Assembly: GCA_900465685.1 (NCBI GenBank)
Contig: UEGR01000007.1
Span: 124,001-188,000 of the forward strand
DNA from: Hyphomicrobiales bacterium
GTDB taxonomy: Bacteria > Pseudomonadota > Alphaproteobacteria > Rhizobiales > Rhizobiaceae
Length of the DNA stretch: 64,000 bases
Direction of reading: 5' to 3'
Shown piece by piece: positions 8,357 through 17,706 of the stretch. A program made the translations under genes and the position numbers. Each line of letters starts with the position of its first letter. Positions within the stretch are counted from its first letter, which is position 1. The notes beneath the pieces were generated by a model. It searched no databases, had not been told where the DNA came from, and saw only the letters and a list, made by a program, of their open reading frames with translations.

Positions 8357-9250
8357 ATGAAGGCCTTCCTGCACGACAAATTCATTCCCGTGACGACGGT
8401 TCTCGCCGTGTTCGTCGCGCTCTGGTATGGGCTGGCGGTCTTTCTGAATGCGCCCTTCGAACGCGATCAGGCTGAGCGCGCCGGAACCGAGATTTCGTTT
8501 TCCACGCTCGTCGCCAATACGATGAGCCAGGAGCGCCCCGTTCTGCCCGCGCCGCATCAGGTGGCGCAGGAAATCTGGAAGACCGTCTTCGAAGTCAAGC
8601 CAAGCTCCAAGCGCAGCCTCGTCTATCACGGCTGGGTCACGCTTTCCTCGACGCTGCTCGGCTTCGCACTCGGTTCGCTTCTTGGCATTGCGCTGGCGGT
8701 CGGCATCGTCCATTCGCGCACGCTCGACAGGAGCCTGATGCCGTGGATCATCACCTCGCAGACGATCCCGATCCTCGCCATCGCGCCAATGATCATCGTG
8801 GTGCTGAACGCCATCGGCATATCGGGCCTGCTGCCGAAAGCCTTCATATCGACCTATCTGTCCTTCTTCCCCGTTGCCGTTGGCATGGTGAAGGGGTTGC
8901 GGTCGCCGGATGTCATGCATCTCGACCTCATGCGCACTTATAATGCGTCACGGGCGCAGGTGTTCTGGAAGCTGCGCTGGCCAGCGGCCATGCCGTTTCT
9001 CTTCACATCGATGCAGATTGCCGTTGCCATCAGCCTTGTTGGCGCAATCGTCGGCGAATTGCCGACCGGCGCCGTGGCAGGACTGGGCGCGCGCTTGCTC
9101 GCCGGTTCATATTACGGGCAGACGGTGCAGATTTGGGCGGCACTCATCGCCGCTGCCGTCATGGCCGGCGTCTTGGTGGCATTGGTCGGGCTGGTGGCGC
9201 GCATCGTCAACAGCCGCATGGGCGCAAAGCCGGAAAGGGCGACGGCATGA
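8357..9250 (+). CDS. ABC transporter permease (pyrimidine-locus importer, first)
   Basis: 297 residues. An N-terminal membrane helix (about residues 9-30) is followed by a long periplasmic stretch and five further hydrophobic segments. The BPD_transp_1 coupling loop is near residues 195-215 (LMRTYNASRAQVFWKLRWPA). It belongs to the NitT/TauT/SsuC permease family. Its stop overlaps the next permease start (ATGA), so the two are coupled and probably form a heterodimer. Confidence 0.9.
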   Translation: MKAFLHDKFIPVTTVLAVFVALWYGLAVFLNAPFERDQAERAGTEISFSTLVANTMSQERPVLPAPHQVAQEIWKTVFEVKPSSKRSLVYHGWVTLSSTLLGFALGSLLGIALAVGIVHSRTLDRSLMPWIITSQTIPILAIAPMIIVVLNAIGISGLLPKAFISTYLSFFPVAVGMVKGLRSPDVMHLDLMRTYNASRAQVFWKLRWPAAMPFLFTSMQIAVAISLVGAIVGELPTGAVAGLGARLLAGSYYGQTVQIWAALIAAAVMAGVLVALVGLVARIVNSRMGAKPERATA

Positions 9251-10107
9251 TGACCGGCATCCTCTCCCTGATCGCCATCATTGCGGTGTCGTGGGTGATT
9301 GTGGGCTGGGTTTCCAGCCTCAAGGCCCGCACCCCGCAAGGCCAGAAACTGCTCGACATCGCGGTTCCTGCCCTGTTCGGCATCGCCATGCTGGTGCTGT
9401 GGGAAGCAGCCGTCCGGCTGTTTGCCATACCGCAAGTGCTGCTACCCGCACCTTCCGCCATCTGGGCACGGATCGTCGATTCCGTGCCGATCCTCTGGGC
9501 GGATTTCCGCCAGACCTTCATGAAGGCGGTCATCATCGGTTATGTCGCCGGTTGCGGGCTTGGCTTCATCACGGCCATCGTTGCAGACCGCATCCCCTTC
9601 CTGCGCAAGGGCCTGTTGCCGCTTGGCAATCTGGCGGCGGCGCTGCCCATCGTCGGCGTCGCGCCGATCATGGTGATGTGGTTTGGTTTCGGCTGGGAGT
9701 CGAAGGCTGCCGTCGTCATCATCATGACCTTCTTCCCCATGCTGGTGAATACGGTCGCAGGCCTTGCCAGCACCGGTTCAATGGAACGCGACCTGATGGA
9801 GACCTATGGCTCCAATTACTGGCAGACGCTGGTGAAGCTGCGCCTGCCCGCCGCCATGCCCTTCATCTTCAACGCGCTGAAGATCAATTCCACACTTGCG
9901 CTGATTGGCGCTATCGTGGCCGAATTCTTCGGTACGCCGATTGTCGGCATGGGCTTCCGCATTTCGGCTGAGATCGGCCGCATGAATGTGGACATGGTCT
10001 GGGCCGAGATTTTCGTCGCCGCTCTGGCGGGATCGCTCTCATACGGGCTGATCGCGCTGATCGAGCGCAAAGTGACATTCTGGCACCCTTCTTACAGGCG
10101 GGGGTGA
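9247..10107 (+). CDS. ABC transporter permease (pyrimidine-locus importer, second)
   Basis: 286 residues, six predicted membrane segments, with an EAA-type loop (ETYGSNYWQTLVKLRLPAAM). It starts with ATGATG overlapping the stop of the previous permease. It pairs with that permease in the inner membrane. The substrate is inferred only from operon context. Confidence 0.9.
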   Translation: MMTGILSLIAIIAVSWVIVGWVSSLKARTPQGQKLLDIAVPALFGIAMLVLWEAAVRLFAIPQVLLPAPSAIWARIVDSVPILWADFRQTFMKAVIIGYVAGCGLGFITAIVADRIPFLRKGLLPLGNLAAALPIVGVAPIMVMWFGFGWESKAAVVIIMTFFPMLVNTVAGLASTGSMERDLMETYGSNYWQTLVKLRLPAAMPFIFNALKINSTLALIGAIVAEFFGTPIVGMGFRISAEIGRMNVDMVWAEIFVAALAGSLSYGLIALIERKVTFWHPSYRRG

Positions 10108-10111
10108 AGCC

Positions 10112-10146
10112 TTTCCCGCAAAAGCGCGAAATGCTTTTGCGGGAAA
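10112..10146. repeat. Perfect 14-bp hairpin between permease and binding-protein genes
   Basis: TTTCCCGCAAAAGC and GCTTTTGCGGGAAA with a 7-nt loop. It has no T run, so it is not a classic terminator. It begins 4 nt after the permease stop and 104 nt before the binding-protein gene. It could protect the upstream mRNA end or separate expression levels. Confidence 0.75.
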
Positions 10147-10215
10147 TGCGTAAATGTAAGCAGATCCGGTATCCGCCAACATAAGGCGGGACCGTCAACC
10201 AGAGGAGAACCAAGC

Positions 10216-11214
10216 ATGAAGAAGGCACTATCCATAGGCCTCGCAACAGCCGGACTTGCTCTAGCACTCATGAGCACGACGGCCATGGCCGCAGACAAGC
10301 TGACCTTGCAGCTCAAATGGGTCACGCAAGGCCAGTTCGCGGGCTATTACGTGGCCAAGGACAAGGGTTTCTATGATGAAGAAAAGCTCGACGTCGAGAT
10401 CAAGCCGGGCGGTCCGGACGTTGCGCCACCACAGGTGATCGCCGGTGGCGGTGCGGATGTGGTGGTCGACTGGATGCCGTCGGCGCTCGCCACCCGCGAA
10501 AAGGGCGTACCGCTGGTCAACATCGCCCAGCCTTTCAAGAAGTCGGGCATGATGCTGACCTGCCGTAAGGAAACCGGCATCACCAAGCCGGAAGATTTCA
10601 AGGGCCGCACGCTGGGCGTCTGGTTCGGCGGCAATGAATATCCGTTCCTTTCCTGGATGAACCATCTGAAAATCCCGACCACCGGCGGCAAGGATGGCGT
10701 TACCGTTCTGAAGCAGGGCTTCAACGTGGACCCGCTGATCCAGAAGCAGGCCGACTGCATCTCGACCATGACCTATAACGAATATTGGCAGGTGATCGAT
10801 GCCGGTATTCCGGCCGACCAGCTTGTCGTCTTCCCTTATGAAGAACAGGGCGTGGCGACGCTGGAAGACGGGCTCTATGTGCTTGAGAAGAGCCTTGATG
10901 ATCCGGCTATGGTCGACAAGCTGGCACGCTTTGTCCGCGCTTCGATGAAGGGCTGGCAATATGCGTCCGAACATCCTGATGAAGCCGCCGACGTCATTCT
11001 CGACAATGATTCTTCCGGTGCGCAGAAGAAGGAAGTTCAGGAGCGCATGGTCAAGGAAATCGCCAAGCTGATCGACGGCTCGGATGGCACGCTCGATGTT
11101 GCCGCTGCCGACCGCACGGTTGAAACGCTGCTTGGCGGCGGTTCCGATCCGGTCATCACCAAGAAGCCGGAAGGCGCATGGACCGCCAAGGTCACCGATG
11201 CGATGAAGAAGTAA
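10216..11214 (+). CDS. ABC transporter substrate-binding protein, NMT1/THI5-like
   Basis: 332 residues with a clear signal peptide (basic MKK, hydrophobic core, cleavage after TTAMA near residue 25). The mature start (KLTLQLKWVTQGQFAGYYVA) is typical of the NMT1/THI5-like binding proteins that carry pyrimidine-type ligands such as formylaminopyrimidine. Last gene of the operon, with SD AGAGGAGAA. A second, thiamine-linked member, ThiY, is at 62235. Here the context points to a pyrimidine nucleobase, a dihydropyrimidine or hydantoin; the ligand is not proven. Confidence 0.9.
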   Translation: MKKALSIGLATAGLALALMSTTAMAADKLTLQLKWVTQGQFAGYYVAKDKGFYDEEKLDVEIKPGGPDVAPPQVIAGGGADVVVDWMPSALATREKGVPLVNIAQPFKKSGMMLTCRKETGITKPEDFKGRTLGVWFGGNEYPFLSWMNHLKIPTTGGKDGVTVLKQGFNVDPLIQKQADCISTMTYNEYWQVIDAGIPADQLVVFPYEEQGVATLEDGLYVLEKSLDDPAMVDKLARFVRASMKGWQYASEHPDEAADVILDNDSSGAQKKEVQERMVKEIAKLIDGSDGTLDVAAADRTVETLLGGGSDPVITKKPEGAWTAKVTDAMKK

Positions 11215-11233
11215 TCATCGCACTCTCAATATG

Positions 11234-11264
11234 AAAAAACCCGGAAGCACGCTTCCGGGTTTTT
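11234..11264. terminator. Bidirectional terminator
   Basis: AAAAAACCCGGAAGC-ac-GCTTCCGGGTTTTT: strong stem with A and T runs on both sides, between the convergent binding-protein gene and the RND pump gene. Confidence 0.9.
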
Positions 11265-11282
11265 GTTTGTCTATCCAGTATG

Positions 11283-14200
11283 TTACTTGAATTTTTCTTC
11301 CAGAGCCACAGCCCGAACAAGCTCGCGTTGCAGACGCGCTTCTTCCTCGACCTTTGGCTTGGTGAAGCGTCCGAGCAGCAGATAGGCCACCGGCGTCACA
11401 TACAGCGTCGCAATGGTTGCAAGGCCAAGACCACCGACGATCACCCAGCCGAGCGCCACGCGGGCTTCCGCCCCGGCCCCGCTTGCCAGTATCAGCGGCA
11501 CGCCGCCGAGGACGGCGCAGATCATCGTCATACAGACCGGACGCAGGCGGATATTGGATGCTTCCTCAACGGCCTCCCGCACACTCAGCCCCTTGTCGCG
11601 CAACTGATCGGCGAATTCGACGATCAGAATGCCGTTCTTGGCCATGATGCCAACCAAAAGCACAAGGCCGATCTGGCTATAGACATTGAGGCTGGTGCCG
11701 GTCAGCATCATCGCGATGACAGCGCAGCCAAGACCGAGCGGTACCGTTGCCATGACGATCAGCGCACTCACGAAGCTTTCAAACTGCGCCGCCAGCACCA
11801 GCAGAATGATGATGATGGCAAAGCCGAACACCATGGCGAGACCGCTGGAGGTTTCGCTGAGCGTCGAGGCTTCGGCCAGTGGAATGATATGGCTGCCCAG
11901 CGGCAGAAGCGGCGCGGCAATTTCCTGTGCAGCGGTGAAGGCGTTGCCGAGCGCGAAATCAGCGCGCAGGCCGGTGGTGATAGCCACCGAACGCTGACGC
12001 GTTTCACGATCGAGCTGCGGCGGCACCGCCTTTTCAACGACGGTCGCGATGGACGACATCGGCACATAGCGACCGTCCGCCGCTTTCATGAAGATGTTTT
12101 CCAGATCGGTCGGGTCATTGATCGGATTGGTGGTCGCGACGAATTTCACGTCGAAACTGCGGTCGCCCACATAGACCGAGCCAATCTTGCGCCCGTCCAG
12201 CACCGACTGCACGGCATTGGCGAGGCCGGTAATGTCGATGCCAAGATCGGAGGCGCGTTCACGGTTGATCTCGACAGAAAGCTGCGGTTGTGTCGGCTCC
12301 ACCGAAAGGCGCGGCTGCACAAAGCGCGGATCTTTTTCCAGCGCCGCGACGACGGCCTGCGCGGCAGGCTGAAGCTTGGCGTAATCACTGCCGACGATGG
12401 CGAATTGCAGTCCGTTACCGGCGCCGCGAATACCGAGACTGTTCGGCTGCGTCGAGAAAATGCGCACGGCGGTAATGTTCTGCACCCGCTTGGTGATATC
12501 CGCCATGATCTCCTGCTGGCTGCGGTGACGCTCCTTCCATGGCGCAAGCGTCAGCACCATGAAACCATTATTGGAAGAGCCGCCGGAACCGGCAATGGCA
12601 TAGGTGGTGACAATCTCGCCATCGTCGCGCAATGGCTGGATTGCCTCCTCGATCTTGTTGAGCTGCGATTGCAGGAAGTCAACGCTGATGCCTTGTGGCC
12701 CGTTGATACGCAGCACCGCCACGGCACGGTCTTCAGACGGCGTCAGTTCCTGACGGATCGTGCCAAAGACGGCAACCGATGCGCCGCCGAAAAGCAGTGC
12801 AACCAGCACGACGACCCATGGCGCGGCCAAACAGGCATGAAGGGTCTTGCGATAGAAACTTGCAAGCCCGCCGCCAATACGGCGCAGGAAAAGCGGACCA
12901 TGCGCGCCTTCGGTCTCGCCGCTGCCTTCTTTCAGAAAGCGCGAGGCCAGCATCGGGCAAAGCGTCAGCGCCACCACAGATGACAGCAAAACGGCAATGG
13001 CCAGCACGAAGCCGAACTCGCGGAACAATCCGCCCGCCTGCCCCGGCAGAAACGAAATCGGCACGAACACGGCAGCCAGTGTCAGCGTGGTCGCGATGAC
13101 GGCGAAGAACACTTCCTGCGTGCCAAGCACGGCAGCAGCGCGCGGGCCCATGCCCTGATTGCGCCGTCGCACGACATTTTCCAGCACCACGATGGCGTCA
13201 TCGACCACAAGACCGGTCGCAAGCACCAGCGCCAGCAATGTCAGGATGTTGATGGAAAAGCCCGCGAGATAGATCGCCGCAACGGTGCCGATCAACGCCA
13301 CCGGCATGGACAGGGCCGGAATGAGCGTGGCGCGAATATCCCACAGGAACATGAAGATGATGGCCACCACGATGATCACCGAAGCGATCAGCGCAATCTC
13401 GACTTCATGGATAGCGCCGTTGATGAAGCTTGCATCATCGCTGGTGACGGCGATGTTGACACCCGGCGGCAGGGTTTGCTGGAGATTAGCAACGGCAGCG
13501 CGGACGCCTTGCGAAATATCGAGCGTGTTGGACTGCGCCTGACGCACAATGCCCAGACCGATAGCCATCTTGCCATTGGAACGCACTGCCGAACTTTCGA
13601 CATCCGGCCCGAGGGTCACAGTGGCGACATCACGGATCTGCGTGCGGCCCTTGATGTAGACATTCTCGAAATCTTCGGGCTTTTCCAGATTGGCCGTCGC
13701 ACGCACCACGATGGCCTGATCGGAGCTGCGCAGCGATCCCGCTGGCGCATCCAGCCCCATGGAATTGAGCGCGGTCGCCACATCGGCCAGCGTCAGCCCG
13801 TAGCTCGCAAGGCGCGCCTGATTGATGTCGATGCGGAAAATCTTGGCGCGGTCGCCGTTAATCTGCACATCGGCCACGCCCGGCACAGCCGACAGCACGT
13901 CCTGAATCTGGTCTTCGATCAGCACGGTCATGTCGTCCACGGACATGGTGTCCGAGGTGACGGCCAGTCGCATCACGGGATCGGCATTCGAATCCGCCTT
14001 GATGATGCGCGACGGATCGGCTGCTTCCGGCACCGTGTTGGCAACGCGTGAAATCGCATCGCGCATATCGGCGGCAGCAACATTGAGATCGACACCGTCG
14101 TTGAACTCGACCGTCACACGGCTGCGCTCGAAGGACGATGTCGAGGAAATCGACTTGACGCCGGACACGCGCGCAACGGCGTTTTCCAGAACCTGCGTCA

Positions 14201-14420
14201 ACTGGCGGTCGATGGTTTCGGCGGACGCGCCGCTGAAATCCGTGCTGATCGTGACGACGGGACGATCGACATCGGGCAATTCGCGAATATCGACGCCGGT
14301 GATAGCGGCAAGACCTGCCACGACAATCAGAACATTGATGACGAAAGCGAAGACCGGGCGACGAATGAAAAGCGCCGTCGAGCCGCCGCGCTCAGCGGAT
14401 GATGATTTATGACTGCTCAC
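11283..14420 (-). CDS. RND multidrug efflux pump, inner-membrane permease
   Basis: 1045 residues, the full length of AcrB/MdtB-type HAE1 pumps. It has an N-terminal membrane helix after FIRRPVFAFVINVLIV, two large periplasmic loops, and two blocks of membrane helices. The proton-relay Asp pair lies in GLVVDDAIVVLENVVRR near residue 407. The adaptor gene is 10 nt upstream, so the order is adaptor then pump. No outer-membrane factor is encoded next to it. Substrates cannot be read from the sequence. Brucella Bep-type pumps belong to this family, but I cannot assign a specific name. Confidence 0.93.
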   Translation of the reverse strand: MSSHKSSSAERGGSTALFIRRPVFAFVINVLIVVAGLAAITGVDIRELPDVDRPVVTISTDFSGASAETIDRQLTQVLENAVARVSGVKSISSTSSFERSRVTVEFNDGVDLNVAAADMRDAISRVANTVPEAADPSRIIKADSNADPVMRLAVTSDTMSVDDMTVLIEDQIQDVLSAVPGVADVQINGDRAKIFRIDINQARLASYGLTLADVATALNSMGLDAPAGSLRSSDQAIVVRATANLEKPEDFENVYIKGRTQIRDVATVTLGPDVESSAVRSNGKMAIGLGIVRQAQSNTLDISQGVRAAVANLQQTLPPGVNIAVTSDDASFINGAIHEVEIALIASVIIVVAIIFMFLWDIRATLIPALSMPVALIGTVAAIYLAGFSINILTLLALVLATGLVVDDAIVVLENVVRRRNQGMGPRAAAVLGTQEVFFAVIATTLTLAAVFVPISFLPGQAGGLFREFGFVLAIAVLLSSVVALTLCPMLASRFLKEGSGETEGAHGPLFLRRIGGGLASFYRKTLHACLAAPWVVVLVALLFGGASVAVFGTIRQELTPSEDRAVAVLRINGPQGISVDFLQSQLNKIEEAIQPLRDDGEIVTTYAIAGSGGSSNNGFMVLTLAPWKERHRSQQEIMADITKRVQNITAVRIFSTQPNSLGIRGAGNGLQFAIVGSDYAKLQPAAQAVVAALEKDPRFVQPRLSVEPTQPQLSVEINRERASDLGIDITGLANAVQSVLDGRKIGSVYVGDRSFDVKFVATTNPINDPTDLENIFMKAADGRYVPMSSIATVVEKAVPPQLDRETRQRSVAITTGLRADFALGNAFTAAQEIAAPLLPLGSHIIPLAEASTLSETSSGLAMVFGFAIIIILLVLAAQFESFVSALIVMATVPLGLGCAVIAMMLTGTSLNVYSQIGLVLLVGIMAKNGILIVEFADQLRDKGLSVREAVEEASNIRLRPVCMTMICAVLGGVPLILASGAGAEARVALGWVIVGGLGLATIATLYVTPVAYLLLGRFTKPKVEEEARLQRELVRAVALEEKFK

Positions 14421-14430
14421 CAGCGCCCCC

Positions 14431-15573
14431 TCAACCGGCTACAGGTTTTGCAGCCGCGGGATCGGCGCGGGCTGTGCCCTGCTCGTCCATCACGCGAACG
14501 GGTGCTTCATCGCGAACGGTCTGGACCCCTTGGGTGACGATCATGTCGCCCTGCTTGATGGGACCATCCAGAAGAATGCTGGTGGCATTGCGCTGCACGA
14601 CCCGCACCGCGACCTTCTTCGCCAGCCCCTCTTCGATGCGCCAGATGTAAGAGCCGTCAGCGCCCCACTGGATCGCCAGCGGATCGACGGATGGAAAACG
14701 GCTGCCGGGGAAAAGCACCGTGACATAGAACGACATGCCTGCGCGCAACCGGTCTTCCGAATTGTCGACCTCGGCCCGCACATGCAACGTGCGGCTTGCC
14801 TCGTCGATCATATTGTCGACGGCATTGATCTCGCCCTTGTGGGTTTCACCCGGAAAGGCGGTTGTTGCCGCGGTCAGCGGCTGGCCCACCTTGATCTGCG
14901 GCGCAAAACGTTCGGGAACCCAGATATCGACCAGCATCTTGGAGCGGTCATCCACGCGCGCAATGGAGGTCTGGGCCGTGACATAGTTGCCCGCATTGAC
15001 GGGCAGAATACCGACCACACCAGAAATCGGCGAGCGCACCGTGCGGCGGCTCAAGGCAAGCTGCGCATCCTTCAAGGCAAGCTGCGCATTGGCGACACCC
15101 AGCTCGGCTTCAACAGCCTGAACACCGGTTGCGGTGTTCGTCGCTCTCAGGCGTTCGATACGCTGGCGGGTTGTCTCCGCATCTTTCAGGGCCGTTTCGG
15201 CCTTGGCGACGGCAATCGTCTCGGTGTCGGAATCAAGTTCTGCAATCGCATCGCCCGCCTTGACGGTGTCGCCGGCCTTGACGAAAAGCTTGTTCATATA
15301 ACCGCTGGAATAAGGCGTGATCGACACGGTGCTGAGCGCACGCGCGGAGCCGATGGCGGTCAAACGGTTATTGATGGTTTCTTCGCTTGCCGGTTCGACG
15401 ACGACCAGTGGCGCCCTCGCGCCGGATCTGGCAGCGGATTGCTGAGAGCGGGACGCATCGGCGCCAGCAGCGGCGTTCTCCGACGCTGCATTTTTCTGTT
15501 TATAGGCGTACCAGCCGCCCGCAGCGGCCAGAACGATAAGCAGGCAGACGACAATCTGCTTCCACGATTTCAT
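14431..15573 (-). CDS. RND efflux periplasmic adaptor subunit (membrane fusion protein)
   Basis: 380 residues. A single N-terminal membrane anchor (IVVCLLIVLAAAGGWYAY) is followed by an HlyD/AcrA-like barrel-sandwich domain (SSGYMNKLFVKAGDTVKAGD), an alpha hairpin (about residues 105-170) and beta-barrel domains. The anchor has no lipobox Cys. The ATG at 15573 has GGAGAG 6 nt upstream; the longer frame from 15690 adds residues that do not fit the family. It links the pump to an outer-membrane channel encoded elsewhere. Confidence 0.92.
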   Translation of the reverse strand: MKSWKQIVVCLLIVLAAAGGWYAYKQKNAASENAAAGADASRSQQSAARSGARAPLVVVEPASEETINNRLTAIGSARALSTVSITPYSSGYMNKLFVKAGDTVKAGDAIAELDSDTETIAVAKAETALKDAETTRQRIERLRATNTATGVQAVEAELGVANAQLALKDAQLALSRRTVRSPISGVVGILPVNAGNYVTAQTSIARVDDRSKMLVDIWVPERFAPQIKVGQPLTAATTAFPGETHKGEINAVDNMIDEASRTLHVRAEVDNSEDRLRAGMSFYVTVLFPGSRFPSVDPLAIQWGADGSYIWRIEEGLAKKVAVRVVQRNATSILLDGPIKQGDMIVTQGVQTVRDEAPVRVMDEQGTARADPAAAKPVAG

Positions 15574-15651
15574 TAAGCTCTCCGGCAGAACCCGTCCCAT
15601 CGCTGCCCGACAGGTCCCGTCTTTTGAAAAATATACTTTTTTGCTCGACAC

Positions 15652-15695
15652 GTCGAATGTCTGACCATTTGCGGCAACCATTCGACACAATGGTT
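15652..15695. promoter_or_regulatory. Nested inverted repeats upstream of the RND operon (candidate operator)
   Basis: AACCATT-CGACAC-AATGGTT (15676-15695) is a perfect 7-bp palindrome with a 6-nt spacer. It overlaps a wider pair GTCGAAT (15652-15658) / ATTCGAC (15680-15686). The distance of 79-121 nt upstream of the adaptor start suits a repressor site. The regulator is unknown; none is adjacent. Confidence 0.45.
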
Positions 15696-15699
15696 ACCG

Positions 15700-15990
15700 C
15701 CTGCCCATGACAGAGATTCGATGGAGAAATAGCTAACACTTCCCCATATTGCTTTTTTGCATCGCCTCCCGAGAAGGTCGAATTAAATTTCCGTAATCCT
15801 TGCCAGCAATCTGTCGCCAGCTCAATTCAATCGATACAATAATGCCTGTTGGAAATCTGCTCCGCCACCATATATAGGAAGCTATATTTATTGCAGTCTC
15901 GAGACTCACAAGCATATTGGGCATATCGGGGCATATCAGACGCGCTGTATCGGCCAACAGCCCCAGACGCCGTCTATTTGGAATCAGGTT
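15700..15990. other. AT-richer intergenic region between RND operon and histidine kinase
   Basis: About 290 bp without a convincing gene. An open frame on the minus strand (15733-16086) overlaps the kinase start, has no family features and no good ribosome site. The region probably holds the divergent promoters of the RND operon and the kinase. Confidence 0.5.
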
Positions 15991-17544
15991 ATGGCGGTTG
16001 TTGAAAAGACCATAGATCCGAGCGACGTTCCGATGGAGGCCACTGTGCAGGACGGAAGCGCGGAAGATCGCACGTCGCCTGCGCAATTCACGCGCCTGCG
16101 CTGGCAGAACCGTCTTTCCAGCAAACTGCTTCTGCTTATCGTACTCGCCGTTCTCGTGGCGGAAGTTCTGATTTTCGTGCCGTCCATCGCCAATATGCGC
16201 CTGCGCTGGCTGACATCGCGCCTTGATACGGTGGGCGCGGTCAGCGAAGTACTGGCAGCGAGCGCGAATATGGACGTCCCGCGCGCCATTCAGGACAAGG
16301 TTCTGCTCGTCACCGGCACCAAGGCGATTGCGCTGCGTGAAGCCGGCGCTTCTCGCCTGCTCGCCATGTCGGAAATTCCGGGCAAGATCGATCAGGTCAT
16401 CGACCTCGATAATGTCAGTGAAGCCGCATCTATATGGGACGCTTTCAGCACACTTTTCTCCGGCGGTGACCGAACGCTGCGCATCTATGGTTCAGTGTCG
16501 CCGACAAGCGCGCCTGGCCGGGTGATTGAAATCGTCACTTCCGATGCGCCCATGCGGCGCGCCATGCTGCTTTATGCCCGCAACGTGGCCGTGATCTCGC
16601 TGATTATATCCGTGATTGCCGCCAGCCTGATCTATCTCATCATTCACGAAATGCTGCTGCGCCCGGTGCGCATCATGCATCGCAACATGATCGACTTTGC
16701 AACGACGCCGGACAATCCGGCGCTCATTCTGGTGCCGGAAAACCGCAAGGACGAGTTCGGCATCGCCCAGCGGCAGATTTCCCACATTCAGAGCGATTTG
16801 CAGCGCACGCTGAAGGAACAGAAGCATCTTGCCGATCTCGGGCTTGCCGTGTCGAAGATCAATCACGACATGCGCAACATTCTGGCCTCCGCGCAGTTGA
16901 TGTCCGACCATCTGGCGGACGCCAAGGACCCGATGGTGAAGCGTTTCGCGCCCAAGCTCATCCGCACGCTCAGCCGCGCGATCAGCTATTCGGAAAGCGT
17001 GATTGCCTATGGCCGCTCGCAGGAAGCGCCGCCAAGGCCGCGCCGTGTCAACCTGCACGCAATCGTCACGGATGTGCAGGAAAGCCTCAATCTGGAAAGC
17101 GAGAGCGGCATCGAGTTCGACAATCGCATTCCGGACGATTTCGAACTGAACGTCGATTCGGAGCAGCTGTTCCGCGTGCTCAGCAATCTGTGCCGCAATT
17201 CCGTGCAGGCGATGGAGCGCGACGATACCGGCGGCGCTGCGGCTGTAAAGCGCCTGACGCTCTCATCCGGACGAATCGGCACCACGGCCGTCATCGGCGT
17301 CGAGGATACGGGTCCCGGCCTGCCGCAAAAGGCGCGCGATAACCTCTTCACGGCATTCAAGGGTTCGACACGCAGCGACGGCACCGGACTGGGCCTCGCA
17401 ATCGCGCAGGAGCTTATCCGCGCCCATGGCGGCAGTATCGAGCTTCGGGAAGACCGCCCAATCGGCGCGCATTTCGAGATTCGCCTGCCTGATTTGCCTG
17501 CGCAGCGTGAAAGAGAACAAACGCGGCGGGAGGAAACCGCCTGA
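15991..17544 (+). CDS. Membrane sensor histidine kinase
   Basis: 517 residues: cytoplasmic N-terminus of about 43 residues, TM1 about 44-64, a periplasmic sensor segment of about 130 residues, TM2 about 196-217, a HAMP-like linker, then a DHp domain. The phospho-acceptor is probably His about 292 in KINHDMRNILAS. The ATPase domain has an N-box (NLCRNSVQAME), G1 (VEDTGPGLP) and G2 (SDGTGLGLAIAQEL). No response regulator is encoded beside it, so it is an orphan kinase. The H-box HDMRN differs from the common HELRTP form. The signal sensed is unknown. Confidence 0.9.
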   Translation: MAVVEKTIDPSDVPMEATVQDGSAEDRTSPAQFTRLRWQNRLSSKLLLLIVLAVLVAEVLIFVPSIANMRLRWLTSRLDTVGAVSEVLAASANMDVPRAIQDKVLLVTGTKAIALREAGASRLLAMSEIPGKIDQVIDLDNVSEAASIWDAFSTLFSGGDRTLRIYGSVSPTSAPGRVIEIVTSDAPMRRAMLLYARNVAVISLIISVIAASLIYLIIHEMLLRPVRIMHRNMIDFATTPDNPALILVPENRKDEFGIAQRQISHIQSDLQRTLKEQKHLADLGLAVSKINHDMRNILASAQLMSDHLADAKDPMVKRFAPKLIRTLSRAISYSESVIAYGRSQEAPPRPRRVNLHAIVTDVQESLNLESESGIEFDNRIPDDFELNVDSEQLFRVLSNLCRNSVQAMERDDTGGAAAVKRLTLSSGRIGTTAVIGVEDTGPGLPQKARDNLFTAFKGSTRSDGTGLGLAIAQELIRAHGGSIELREDRPIGAHFEIRLPDLPAQREREQTRREETA

Positions 17545-17578
17545 CTGGGGAAAAACCCCAGGGAAAACAACGGTGGAG

Positions 17579-17601
17579 AAGCCCGGAAAACCGGGCTTTG
17601 A
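17579..17601 (+). terminator. Probable terminator of the histidine kinase gene
   Basis: AAGCCCGG-aaaa-CCGGGCTT hairpin 35 nt after the stop codon, followed only by a short T tract; a second small hairpin (CTGGGGAAAAACCCCAG) lies just before it. Confidence 0.6.
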
Positions 17602-17706
17602 CAAGAAATATTCACATAACGGCATTTTTTTCTCAGAAGACGCTTGCATTTAGTAATGGGTCCGATTATCAACCGCCCATCGCCGCAGCGAGCGGCACAA
17701 AGGCAA

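Noticed and set aside
11280-12983. 567-codon open frame on the plus strand opposite the RND pump gene
   Set aside because: It mirrors a certain gene in high-GC DNA; the translation has no domain pattern and is rich in Arg, His and Gln, as expected for a shadow frame.
15733-16086. 117-codon minus-strand frame between the RND operon and the kinase
   Set aside because: It overlaps the kinase start, lies in AT-richer promoter-like DNA, and has neither family similarity nor a ribosome site.
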